The position numbers and the translations under genes were made by a program. A model generated the notes under the pieces. The model was not told the DNA's origin. It worked only from the letters and a program-made list of their open reading frames with translations, and did not search any database. A DNA stretch of 64,000 nucleotides, taken from positions 558,001 through 622,000 of the forward strand of contig CBDFJV010000006.1 in NCBI GenBank assembly GCA_965248605.1, given 5' to 3'. Numbering within the stretch: position 1 is the first letter of the stretch; each line of letters opens with the position of its first letter. Source of the DNA: CAUZJF01 sp965248605 (GTDB lineage Bacteria > Chloroflexota > Dehalococcoidia > Lucifugimonadales > CAUZJF01). Below, one piece after another: positions 53,495 to 61,389 of the stretch.

Positions 53495-53701
53495 GTGATA
53501 ACCCACGACATCGAGGAGCACAAGCTGCGGAAGGGCGATATAGGGACTGTCGTCAATTGTTACAGCTCCGGGGGAGCCTACGAAGTGGAGTTCGTAATAG
53601 CGGGAGGCGAAACAGTGGCGCTTCTGACCCTTTCCGAGGACGACGTGAGGCCTCGTAACAATCGAGAGATTCTGCACGTGCGCGAGCTCACCCCGGCGTA
53701 G
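53495..53701 (+). CDS. DUF4926 domain protein
   Basis: 68 residues from GTG 53495. The family signature HKLRKGDIGTVVNCYSSGGA and YEVEFV...GETVALLTLS is present, which is nearly a whole DUF4926 (an SH3-like small barrel). Typical members start LDVVALxxDLPEHGL; here the frame continues upstream with QELDTVVITHDIEEHKL, and an ATT at 53474 with AGGAG before it may be the real start. DUF4926 genes commonly sit beside toxin-like or DUF6883 genes, but its function is unknown. An MNT gene follows. Confidence 0.7.
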   Translation: MITHDIEEHKLRKGDIGTVVNCYSSGGAYEVEFVIAGGETVALLTLSEDDVRPRNNREILHVRELTPA

Positions 53702-53775
53702 GAAGGCTGTACGACGGCGGCAGTCACTCGCTACTGGCACACGGCTCCTTATCATCGTTCATCACTTCGTCTGGA

Positions 53776-54117
53776 ATGACTAGAATGGATATTGCAGAAA
53801 CGGTCGAAGCGACTATAGAGAGAATCCTTAAGTGGCTGATAGCTGACTATGAACCTCAAAAGGTCATCCTCTTTGGCTCGCACGCCTATGGCAAGCCACG
53901 GCCGGACAGCGACATCGACCTTTTAATCATTAAGAACACAGCCGACCGATCGATAGACCGCAGGGTCGAAGTCCGCCGGATCGTTTCCGACCCCAAACGG
54001 ACCATCCCGTTAGAGATACTGGTGTTGACCCCGTAGGAGGTCTCAGAGCGGATCGAAGTTGGCGACCAGTTTATCAAGGAAATCGTCGAAAGGGGGACGA
54101 CTCTGTATGCGGCGTGA
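53776..54117 (+). pseudogene. MNT-type nucleotidyltransferase with in-frame amber codon
   Basis: From ATG 53776 the protein shows the minimal nucleotidyltransferase motif FGSHAYGKPRPDSDIDLLII (GS...DxD). A TAG at 54034-54036 stops it after ILVLTP, but the same frame goes on with EVSERIEVGDQFIKEIVERG, TTLYAA and TGA at 54115-54117, the normal end of this family. Truncation removes only the last helix, so the catalytic core could still fold. No HEPN partner is adjacent; instead a DUF433 gene overlaps the tail. Confidence 0.7.
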
Positions 54118-54127
54118 GGAGGACGAC

Positions 54128-54343
54128 GTGAACCTGATCGATAGAATAACGGTAGATCCCGAAGTATGCCACGGTAAAGCCTGCATCAAGGGGACTCGTA
54201 TCATGGTAGCCGTGATCCTCGACAACCTGGCCGCCGGGGCGAGCGTTCAGGATGTCCTCGCCAGTTATCCAGCGCTGGTCGGTGACGACGTCAGGGCCGC
54301 AATCACCTACGCGGCTGAGTTGGCCGTGACGGGCCGAGACTGA
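54128..54343 (+). CDS. DUF433 domain protein (antitoxin-like)
   Basis: 71 residues from GTG 54128, which has GAGGAGG 6 nt upstream; an ATG at 54107 is possible. The family signature is nearly perfect: IDRITVDPEVCHGKACIKGT then RIMVAVILDNLAAGASVQDVLASYP and AITYAAELA. DUF433 is a winged-helix family usually paired with a DUF5615 PIN-like toxin; that partner is missing here. The stop is followed immediately by the cinA start. Confidence 0.85.
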   Translation: MNLIDRITVDPEVCHGKACIKGTRIMVAVILDNLAAGASVQDVLASYPALVGDDVRAAITYAAELAVTGRD

Positions 54344-55594
54344 ATGGCCAGCGCTGAAATAGTAGCCATCGGGTCCGAGCTGCTGCTGGGCCAGATCGTC
54401 GACACCAACTCAGCTTGGATCGCACAGCGCTTGACCGATCTAGGCGTCGACCTTTTCTACAAGTCGACCGTCGGCGACAATCCTTCGCGCATGAAAGAAG
54501 TCATCGGCAGAGCGGCGGAACGCTCCGACGTCGTTATCACGAGCGGCGGGCTTGGCCCCACCCAGGACGACCTGACCCGCGAGGTCGTGGCCAAGGTAGC
54601 CGGCCGCGAGCTGGTACTGGTCCCCGAGCTACTCGAAGAGATAGAGCAGCGGTTTCGCAGTCGCGGCTTCATCATGACGGAGAACAACGAGCGGCAGGCG
54701 TACATCCCGGAAGGCGCGGTCACCGTTCACAACCCCAATGGCACCGCGCCTGCGTTCGTCGTCGAGTTCGGCGACAGCGCCATCTTCGCGCTGCCGGGCG
54801 TCCCCCACGAGATGAAGTGGCTTTTCGACAACGAGGTCGCGCCCTACCTGCGCAAGAGGTTCGACCTGAAGCAGCGGATCTCGTATCGCATACTGAAGGT
54901 GGCCGACATCGGCGAGAGCGCCGTCGATGACAAGATCGGGCATCTGATCACCGGCTCGACCAACCCGACAGTCGGCGTTCTGGCCCACCCGGGCCAGGTC
55001 GACGTTCGAATCGCCGCCAAAGCGGGCGATGAAAACGAAGCCACAAGGCTGATCGCTCCCGTCGAGGCCGAGGTGCGCGAGCTTCTCGGGCGCCACGTTT
55101 TCGCGGCGGATGAGGAAACGATGGAAGACGCCGTTGGCGCGTTGCTGAGACAGAAGAACGCGACTGTGGCGGTTTATGAGGGCCTGACGAGCGGACAGGT
55201 TGCGGAGCGGCTACAGCGAGCTAGCGCCGATCACTTCATCGAGGGCGTGATCTCCAACGGCCCTCGGTCCATCGAGCGTCTTCTGGGTTTCTCGCGAAAG
55301 CCCAACGACGTCGATTCGCTGATGGACGAGGCAGAGAGTCTCGTCGATGAGCTTGCGTGGGCCGTCAGGTCCTTCGCAGATGCCGACCTTGGCCTCGCGG
55401 TGCATGCGGTGCCAGAGGCGGGAGATACTGCTCAGAACCTCGGTCGAGGGCAGACCAACGTGTCGATTACCGACGGTACCGGCTTCCGCCGGCGGACCTA
55501 CAACTTCGCTGGTGGTGGCACGCCCGACCGGATACGGACTGGTCTGAACGCTCTGGCTCTTGTGAGGCTGGCCCTCACCGAGGGCTTCGAGTAG
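54344..55594 (+). CDS. cinA: CinA family protein (competence/damage-inducible, NMN amidase-like)
   Basis: 416 residues. N-terminal MoaB/MogA-like domain (about 1-170): EIVAIGSELLLGQIVDTNSA, VVITSGGLGPTQDDLTREVV, FALPGVPHEMKWLFD. A middle domain follows to about 250, and a C-terminal amidase-like domain from about 262. In active PncC-type domains the motif is AESCTGG; here it is VYEGLTSG, so the catalytic Ser is missing and NMN deamidase activity is unlikely. The N-terminal ADP-ribose pyrophosphatase-like activity may remain. ATG 54344 abuts the DUF433 stop. Confidence 0.9.
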   Translation: MASAEIVAIGSELLLGQIVDTNSAWIAQRLTDLGVDLFYKSTVGDNPSRMKEVIGRAAERSDVVITSGGLGPTQDDLTREVVAKVAGRELVLVPELLEEIEQRFRSRGFIMTENNERQAYIPEGAVTVHNPNGTAPAFVVEFGDSAIFALPGVPHEMKWLFDNEVAPYLRKRFDLKQRISYRILKVADIGESAVDDKIGHLITGSTNPTVGVLAHPGQVDVRIAAKAGDENEATRLIAPVEAEVRELLGRHVFAADEETMEDAVGALLRQKNATVAVYEGLTSGQVAERLQRASADHFIEGVISNGPRSIERLLGFSRKPNDVDSLMDEAESLVDELAWAVRSFADADLGLAVHAVPEAGDTAQNLGRGQTNVSITDGTGFRRRTYNFAGGGTPDRIRTGLNALALVRLALTEGFE

Positions 55595-55610
55595 GCGGAA
55601 GGGCGCGGGA

Positions 55611-56591
55611 ATGAAGGCCCAGAAACTCTGTCGTAGAGCCTTCTTTGACCTCTTTCAGCCCGTTTTATCCGAGCAGTTCCCTGATGTCCTGTTTCGGTTG
55701 AGCGCCGGCGTGGTCGGAGGCGGGTCGGACTCGCTCGGCGCGGATGACGAGCTGTCTCGGGACCACGACTGGGGCCTCGGCCATTGTCGTTTGCTCCTGC
55801 CAGACCCTGACGTCTCTGAGTACGGGAAGGCGATCGAGACTGCGTTGGCGGCAGCGGTACCCGACGAGTACCTGGGCTTTCCTAGAGAGATCCTGCGTCC
55901 CGAGGCTATCCGTGTGACTACGATCGATGATGTCTACCGGGGGACCTGCAACCTAGCTCACCCTCCAGACACGCTACGGGGATGGGCCGAAGTGGATGGG
56001 AGCGCTCTTGGTATGGCCGGCTACGGGCTCGTGATCTACGATCCAACGGGAGCTTTGTCTGAGAGGAAGCGTGAGTTCGAGACGGCCTACTTCCCCGAGG
56101 ATGTGTGGAAGTGGAAGATGGCGCACATGCTCTGGGAAATCTGGCAGTTCGGCGAATACAATGGAATATCCAGGCTAGCTCGACGTGGCGACGGCGTCGG
56201 ACTGCTAGTCGCACAAGGACATTTTGTTGAATCCGTGATGCGGCTCGTCTGCGTGCTGAATAAGCGATTCTCTCTCTACTACAAGTGGCTTCATTGGCAG
56301 TTCGTTCAGATGCCACGATGGAGCGATGTGTTCGAGCCTCTCCTTCAGGAGCTAGAGGCCTCCAGAGACCATAGCCAAAGAGCGCGACACATGAACGACA
56401 TCTGCGGGAAGATACGGGAGGCGTTGCAAGCCGGCGGCCTCCTGCCGGACGCTGAACCGCGTCCGCGCATGGGGGCCTGGGACCTCTTGCGAACGATCAG
56501 GTCCGAAGAAGTGCGGCGACTGATCGTGGAGTTGGACCCGACACTCGCGGGTGAACGGCGTCGATGGTGGCCTGACAGGTCTCGAGGCTGA
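55611..56591 (+). CDS. DUF4037 domain protein (nucleotidyltransferase-like)
   Basis: 326 residues. The N-terminus has the nucleotidyltransferase-like GGGSDSLGADDELSRDHDWG (GS...DxD type), and the later parts WKWKMAHMLWEIWQFGEYNG and VLNKRFSLYYKWLHW match DUF4037. Such proteins often act as antibiotic- or small-molecule-nucleotidyltransferase relatives; the substrate is unknown. ATG 55611 starts 17 bp after cinA. No membrane segment. Confidence 0.82.
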   Translation: MKAQKLCRRAFFDLFQPVLSEQFPDVLFRLSAGVVGGGSDSLGADDELSRDHDWGLGHCRLLLPDPDVSEYGKAIETALAAAVPDEYLGFPREILRPEAIRVTTIDDVYRGTCNLAHPPDTLRGWAEVDGSALGMAGYGLVIYDPTGALSERKREFETAYFPEDVWKWKMAHMLWEIWQFGEYNGISRLARRGDGVGLLVAQGHFVESVMRLVCVLNKRFSLYYKWLHWQFVQMPRWSDVFEPLLQELEASRDHSQRARHMNDICGKIREALQAGGLLPDAEPRPRMGAWDLLRTIRSEEVRRLIVELDPTLAGERRRWWPDRSRG

Positions 56592-56927
56592 GGGAGCGAT
56601 CGGTCTGCCGGAGGGCAAGAAATGGGCGTGGCCGCTAGCACGAAAGATAGGTGCTGAAAAGACGACTGAGGCTTAGAAAAGTAATAGGGCCCCGCCGGAG
56701 CGAGGCCCTATGGGGAGGCGTTCCGGGGAACACCTACCAGGAACACCCCCTACTACTACTGTCCAACACAGCACCTCCTTTCCAAAGACCCCCACTTTAG
56801 ACTTTCATCCACCCCACCGGGTCTCTATCACCAGTATAGCCGTGACCACAAAGTTATTCAAACAGCAAACCGGCGAGCTTCTGACCAATGCGTAGCACGT
56901 GGGGAGCGGAAAGGGCGAGGACAAGTC
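56592..56927. other. Intergenic region with a strong hairpin
   Basis: At 56684-56710 TAGGGCC and GGCCCTA enclose a 12-nt loop. On the minus strand it is followed by ATTACTTTTCT and could terminate transcription from that side, though no minus-strand gene ends here. No coding sequence is supported. Confidence 0.4.
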
Positions 56928-57302
56928 ATGATAACCGGCGTTGTTGGAGTCATCATCTGGACCGAAGACCTGGAGCGGATGCTGGCCTTCTATCGCGACA
57001 CTGTGGGCCTGGAGCCGCATTCGGTCCGGCCGAACTTTGTCTCGTTCAAGTGGGGCGACGTGCGGTTGGGCATTGGAACCCACGATCATGTCTCGGGCGA
57101 CGCGATAGACCCCTATCGGGTCATGGTGAACCTTGGAGTCGACGAGATCGACAAGGAGTACGAGAGGCTCCGCGGAAACGGAGTCTCTTTCATCAGACCG
57201 CCCGAGCAGGAGCACTGGGGTGGTTGGGTCGCCACGTTCTCCGACCCCGACGGCAACGTCCTGCAGCTGTTGCAGCTGACTGAGGAACCGACAGCCTCAT
57301 AG
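56928..57302 (+). CDS. VOC (glyoxalase/dioxygenase) family protein
   Basis: 124 residues, one VOC module pair: VVGVIIWTEDLERMLAFYRD at the start, FKWGDVRLGIGTHD in the middle and FSDPDGNVLQLLQL at the end (the usual Glu ligand is replaced by Gln in VLQLLQL). VOC proteins bind a divalent metal and act as glyoxalases, epimerases, dioxygenases or resistance proteins. The metal site seems incomplete, so a binding role is possible. ATG 56928. Confidence 0.85.
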   Translation: MITGVVGVIIWTEDLERMLAFYRDTVGLEPHSVRPNFVSFKWGDVRLGIGTHDHVSGDAIDPYRVMVNLGVDEIDKEYERLRGNGVSFIRPPEQEHWGGWVATFSDPDGNVLQLLQLTEEPTAS

Positions 57303-57460
57303 CAATCTCCCATGTCCCGTTGCACGGGACACCATGAATGATGAAAAAGGACGGCGTCTTACCTCTTCTCCCGGCCTCTGGGAGAAGACTGAGATGAGGG
57401 CTCCTTGGCTAGCCACGGACACCCTATTTTCAGAGGAACGTCGCTCGGTGATTGAGTCAC

Positions 57461-57488
57461 CTAGATTCCTCGCTGCGCTCGGAATGAC
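57461..57488. repeat. Half copy of the GGAATCTA dispersed repeat
   Basis: CTAGATTCCTCGCTGCGCTC followed by GGAATGAC; only one arm of the palindromic family also seen at 15010 and 58450. Confidence 0.6.
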
Positions 57489-57508
57489 ACAAGCAGGCTG
57501 GCACGACG

Positions 57509-58234
57509 CTAAGCCTCTTCGCTTCGGTTCGCCCTGAGGAACGCCCCTGCGCCTTCGAGAATCATGTCGGCGGCACGGGCTTCGACCACGACGTCCACGA
57601 CTGTCTTCCTGCCCGCAGCGTGGACGGCGTCTCGCACAGTCGCCTCGAACTCTTTGACTCTTGAGTGGTCCTTCTGGCCTGGGAGGCCCATCGACTGGGC
57701 GATGTCCTGGGGACCGGAGGCGTAGAGGTCGATGCCATCGACGGCCAGTATCTCGTCGATGTTGTCGAGAACTTCGACGTCCTCCAGTTGCGCGATGACC
57801 AGGACCTGGGAGTTCGTGTGCTCCATGTACTCCGTCGTCGACGCGAGACGTCCGAAGTTGGCGCCTCGGCCCGAGCCGAAGCTCCGCTTACCACGAGGGG
57901 CGTAGCGGCACGCGTCGGCCAGCTGTTGGGCCCGCTCCCGGGTCGTGATGTGGGGGCCCATTATGCCGAGAATACCGCGGTCCAGGTGGCGCAAGATGGT
58001 CGACGAGTCGATACTCGGGACCCGGGCGATCGGCGTGAGTCCGGCCATGTCGGCGACGCGGCAGAGGTCGTCGATGGTTTCCGGGGTGAAGGGGCCGTGC
58101 TCGTTGTCGAAGTGGACGAAGTCGAAGCCGGCGATGCCCAGTAGCTCCACGACCGCCGTTGAAGGGAAGTTGACGAAACAGCCGTATGCCATCTCGCCCG
58201 CGTTCATCTTGGTGACTATGTTGTTGGTGCGCAC
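57509..58234 (-). CDS. HpcH/HpaI aldolase family protein
   Basis: 241 residues. Class II pyruvate-aldolase family: GIAGFDFVHFDNEHGPFTPE (metal-site region), MGPHITTRERAQQLADACRY, VIAQLEDVEVLDN (metal Glu) and GIDLYASGPQDIAQSMGLPG (metal Asp and the GPxDL-like motif). These enzymes cleave 4-hydroxy-2-oxo acids to pyruvate and an aldehyde using a divalent metal. Substrate unknown, no pathway neighbours. ATG 58234 (MRTNNIVTKMNAGEMAYG). Confidence 0.9.
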   Translation of the reverse strand: MRTNNIVTKMNAGEMAYGCFVNFPSTAVVELLGIAGFDFVHFDNEHGPFTPETIDDLCRVADMAGLTPIARVPSIDSSTILRHLDRGILGIMGPHITTRERAQQLADACRYAPRGKRSFGSGRGANFGRLASTTEYMEHTNSQVLVIAQLEDVEVLDNIDEILAVDGIDLYASGPQDIAQSMGLPGQKDHSRVKEFEATVRDAVHAAGRKTVVDVVVEARAADMILEGAGAFLRANRSEEA

Positions 58235-58449
58235 GACCGCCTCCTGATAGATACCGCGTCAGCGATGCCGGGGCGGTATTGTATTCTCCGTAGCCGGGTG
58301 CAACAAGAAGCCACTTTGTCGCGCAGGCGGCACGTGTCAGGCGCCATGCCGGCGCGAAACGAAAGAACCTCAGATAGTGCGCCGCGACAAGCGGAAAGGG
58401 TGCAACTGAGGCGACCCACAGTGTGCAAAGCTTGAGGTCCACGGGGTTG

Positions 58450-58554
58450 TCATTCCGAACGCAGTGAGGAATCTAAGAGACTCATCGGTAGTTGCGGCTT
58501 CCACCGAACCAGTGACCTTAGATTCCTCAATCGCTGCACTCAATCGGAATGACA
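58450..58554. repeat. Complete copy of the GGAATCTA inverted-repeat family
   Basis: GAGGAATCTAAGAG (left) and CTTAGATTCCTC (right) with outer CATTCCGA / TCGGAATG arms; about 105 bp. Same family as 15010-15096. Confidence 0.7.
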
Positions 58555-58624
58555 TGCAATCAATGTCCTTGATGAGCACAGGTCAGGGAGCTCGATTTGG
58601 TGCGCATCAACGTCGTTCCTGAGA

Positions 58625-58766
58625 AACAAAAAAGCCCCGTTCGGTGGGGCTCAGAGAGTGCCACTTGAAAACAGCACGTCTTATTATACTAGAGCGATAG
58701 AGGTGATGTGAATGCTGATATCGGCGCTGTTGGCTTCCACGGTAGCTGGTACAGTTCATTTACGGC
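58625..58766 (-). ncRNA. Candidate small RNA, about 140 nt
   Basis: A consensus promoter (58773-58801) and an intrinsic terminator (58627-58651) bracket about 140 nt with no open frame. A second promoter-like pair (TTCACA 58707-58712, 18-bp spacer, TATAAT 58683-58688) would give a ~50-nt form with the same 3' end. It does not match 6S, SRP, RNase P or tmRNA signatures that I know. Confidence 0.4.
58627..58651 (-). terminator. Rho-independent terminator (minus strand)
   Basis: AGCCCC and GGGGCT form a 6-bp GC-rich stem around ACCGAAC, followed by TTTTTT on the minus strand. Confidence 0.7.
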
Positions 58767-58772
58767 CACCAA

Positions 58773-58801
58773 ATTATATGATACAGCCATCGGAATGTCA
58801 A
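58773..58801 (-). promoter_or_regulatory. Perfect sigma-70-type consensus promoter
   Basis: Minus strand TTGACA (58796-58801), exactly 17 bp, TATAAT (58773-58778). It points towards the terminator at 58627. Confidence 0.7.
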
Positions 58802-58893
58802 TATTGTACGAAATCATAGTCCGTGATACGGTTTTGACTGTCACTCCTCACATCGGTGGCTCTGCCGCCGAAGACCGCTGTTAGAGAACCTAC

Positions 58894-59844
58894 TTGCAGA
58901 CACCCAAGACAAAGATAACCATCCGCCATTACCGGGAGCTACTGGGACAGTACGTGCTGCCTCAGTGGCGACGGGTCGTGGTGCTTGGGATCTTGCTTTT
59001 GGGCACCACCGGCCTCCAGCACGGGCCCGTTCACGTTCGTGGCGCGCTGCCCCAGGTCTCGCGTGCTCCGAAGACCGAGGCGGATCGTTTAAGGAACCTG
59101 ACCATGACCGGGCTTACCTACCGATACCCCGACTCGGGGCGCGGCATAGAGAGCGTCGACTTGAGCATCGAGCGCGGCTCGTTCACGGTCGTTACGGGGC
59201 GTATCGGCTCCGGCAAGACCACGCTGCTACGTGTCTTGCTGGGGCTGCACCCTCGCGACGCGGGCGAGGTCCGCTGGAACGGGGAGGTCGTTGACGACCC
59301 GGCGTCCTTCTTCGTGCCGCCACGGTGCGCCTACACCTCCCAGGTGCCGCGGCTGTTCAGCGAGCCCCTGCGGGACAACATCCTGATGGGCCTGCCCGAG
59401 GAAGAGGTCGACCTGGAAGCGGCGGTCAAGGCGGCCGTCTTGGAGAAAGACATAAGCGAGCTGCCCGACGGGCTGGACACGCTGGTCGGGACACGCGGCG
59501 TGAAGCTGTCGGGCGGCCAGGTCCAGCGGACAGCCGCGGCGCGCATGTTCGTCCGCGACCCCGAGCTGTTGGTGTTCGACGACCTTTCAAGTGCCATCGA
59601 CGTTGAGACCGAAGAGGTCCTCTGGGAGCGGGTTTTCCAGCGCCGCGACAGCACCTGCCTCGTCGTGTCCCACCGCAGAGCGGCTCTGCAACACGCGGAC
59701 AACATCGTCGTGCTTAGGGATGGGAAGATGGAGGTCGAAGGGAAGCTCGAAGACCTGCTCGCGACCTCGGACGAGATGAAGCGTCTCTGGCAGGGCGACG
59801 TGGGGAACGAAGAGGTTGCGCGCACGGATGCGGGACCGAGTTAG
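58894..59844 (+). pseudogene. ABC exporter with deleted membrane domain
   Basis: 316 residues from TTG 58894. It begins like an ABC exporter half (ITIRHYRELLGQYVLPQWRR, VVVLGILLLGTTGLQ: the first helix), then jumps at about residue 42 to the linker before the ATPase domain. The remaining domain is complete: Walker A GRIGSGKTT, LSGGQVQRTAAARM, Walker B LLVFDDLSSAID, switch His in VVSHRR. About 280 residues with five helices are missing, so it cannot form a channel. An internal deletion is the simplest cause. A free ATPase role is unlikely. Confidence 0.7.
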
Positions 59845-59885
59845 GCCGACGCCGTTTCATTGTCACGGCAGGCCTGCTCAGATTG

Positions 59886-59990
59886 TGGTTCGACGAGGTC
59901 ACCACGAGCGGCCCTAGATCCGCACAACTCAAGTGGCCCCTAAATCCGCTCACCCTGAGCCCTGTCGAAGGGTCGTCCTGAGCGAGCCGA
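59886..59990. repeat. REP-like element copy
   Basis: GTGGTTCGACGAGGTCACCA and, 40 bp on, CACCCTGAGCCCTGTCGAAG; relatives at 16872-16930 and 34708-34737. Confidence 0.55.
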
Positions 59991-60129
59991 AGAACTGCTC
60001 CAACGCGCCGTTGCGACGTCCCTGCAGCTAAACCCCTGTTACCATGCATCCCGGGTGCCGTGATGTAACCTCTTGGTCGGTTTTGACCACTACTTACCAC
60101 AGACCCAAGGTCGCTGCGGCAGGTCAGAG

Positions 60130-61389
60130 ATGGTGTTAGGCCCCCAAACATCGCTGGATCGAGGAACGGTCGATCACCCGTCCGGCGAGGGACCGGTGCC
60201 TGATGCCGGGCTCGTTGCGAGGGCGAGCTCGGGAGACCGCGACGCCTTCGGAGATCTGGTCGAGCGCCACCAGCCTATGGCGGTGCGGGTGGCGTTCCGC
60301 ATGGTCTCCAACGAAGATACGGCGCGAGAGCTAGCCCAGGAGGCCATCCTTCAGGCGTACCTGTCTCTCGACCGGCTAAGGGACCGAGAGCGTTTCCAGA
60401 GCTGGCTATTCGGCATCGTTCTCAACATCTGCCGAAGCCACATCTGAGAGCAGAAGGACAACCCGTATTCGTTGGAAGCGCTGACCGGAGGACGGTGGCT
60501 CGACGTCTCCTCGCTGAGCAGCTTCGAGCCCGAGCCTCAGAATGTCGTCGAGGCGCAAGAGCTTCAGCGGCGCGTTCTCGAGTCTGTGGATGGACTCTCG
60601 CCGAAGAATAAGGCGGCGACGCTGCTCTTCTACTACGAGCAACTAAGCGTTCGGGAAGTGGCCGCGACCCTGGGGATTTCGGTGTCGGCCGCCAAGGTAC
60701 GGCTACATCGGTCGAGGAGCGAGCTGCGGGACGCGCTGGCAGACTTGCTAGGAATCAGCGACGAATGCGATGGTGAAGGAGGTCGTCACATGGTTGAAGT
60801 GAAGATTGCGGATGTCGCGGGCGGGAAGCGAAACGGGGCGGAGCTTTTCGTGATCCTTCTCTCCGATGAAGTTGGAGGTAGGCTACTGCCGATATGGGTC
60901 CGACCTCCGGAGGGCGAGGCGATAGCTACTGCCGCCAGGCGCTACGAATATCCAAGGCCGATGACTCACAATCTGATGCATGACCTCTTGGGAGCTATGG
61001 GTGCTACCCTCGAAGAGGTGCGCATAGAAGAGCTCAAAGACGACATGTTCCTGGCCGTGGTCAAGCTCAGCGTCGGGGACAAGGTCTCGGAGATCGACGC
61101 CAGACCGAGTGACGCCATGGCTCTGGCATCCCTTGCGGGCGCCCCCATATACGCCGCCACCGACGTGATCGAGAGGGCGGGTCTCAAGCTTTCCGAGGAG
61201 CAGATTGAGCGGATTAAGTCCGGTGCCGGCCTCGATGTGCTCATTGAGATGATTGAGCTGGGTACGAAGGCCGAACCGGAGGAACGTGAGGAACGAATCA
61301 AGGAGCTGCGGGAAGAATGGTTCTCAGTTAGCGAAGGCATCCTCGATCTGCGAGGTAGGCGAAAGGCGAGTGAGCCAGCGAATGAGTAA
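60130..61389 (+). pseudogene. Sigma-70 (ECF-like) fused to a BFN nuclease domain, with in-frame TGA
   Basis: ATG 60130. The first 105 codons give sigma region 2 (DLVERHQPMAVRVAFRMVSN, ELAQEAILQAYLSLDRLRD, FQSWLFGIVLNICRSHI), then TGA at 60445-60447. The same frame continues without gap: EQKDNPYSLEALTGG, region 4 (LSPKNKAATLLFYYEQLSVR, EVAATLGISVSAAKVRLHRS) and then a bifunctional nuclease (BFN/DUF151) domain (GAELFVILLSDEVGGRLLPI, DARPSDAMALASLAGAPIYA). Total would be 419 codons. A CGA-to-TGA change at an Arg codon explains the lesion. Reinitiation at TTG 60472 could still make region 4-BFN. No anti-sigma gene adjoins. Confidence 0.75.

Larger units (their letters stand above)
58235..58893. 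other. Intergenic region with dispersed repeat and a candidate small RNA
   Basis: 58450-58554 is a complete GGAATCTA-type inverted repeat (CATTCCGAACGCAGTGAGGA at one end, its relative at the other). 58625-58801 carries a promoter, transcript and terminator on the minus strand (listed separately). No protein gene is seen. Confidence 0.6.

Noticed and set aside
54034..54036. Amber codon of the MNT gene as recoding (e.g. pyrrolysine)
   Set aside because: TAG is used as a normal stop elsewhere in the window (pirin, permease), no PYLIS-like structure or pyl gene is seen, and the position is not functionally special.
53776..54343. HEPN-MNT toxin-antitoxin system
   Set aside because: No HEPN-type helical protein with the RxxxxH motif is present on either side of the MNT gene.
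60445..60447. UGA of the sigma-BFN gene as a second selenocysteine codon
   Set aside because: The codon sits at an Arg-type position with no redox partner, and the following 40 nt do not form a convincing bSECIS (only a 4-bp stem with G in third loop position).
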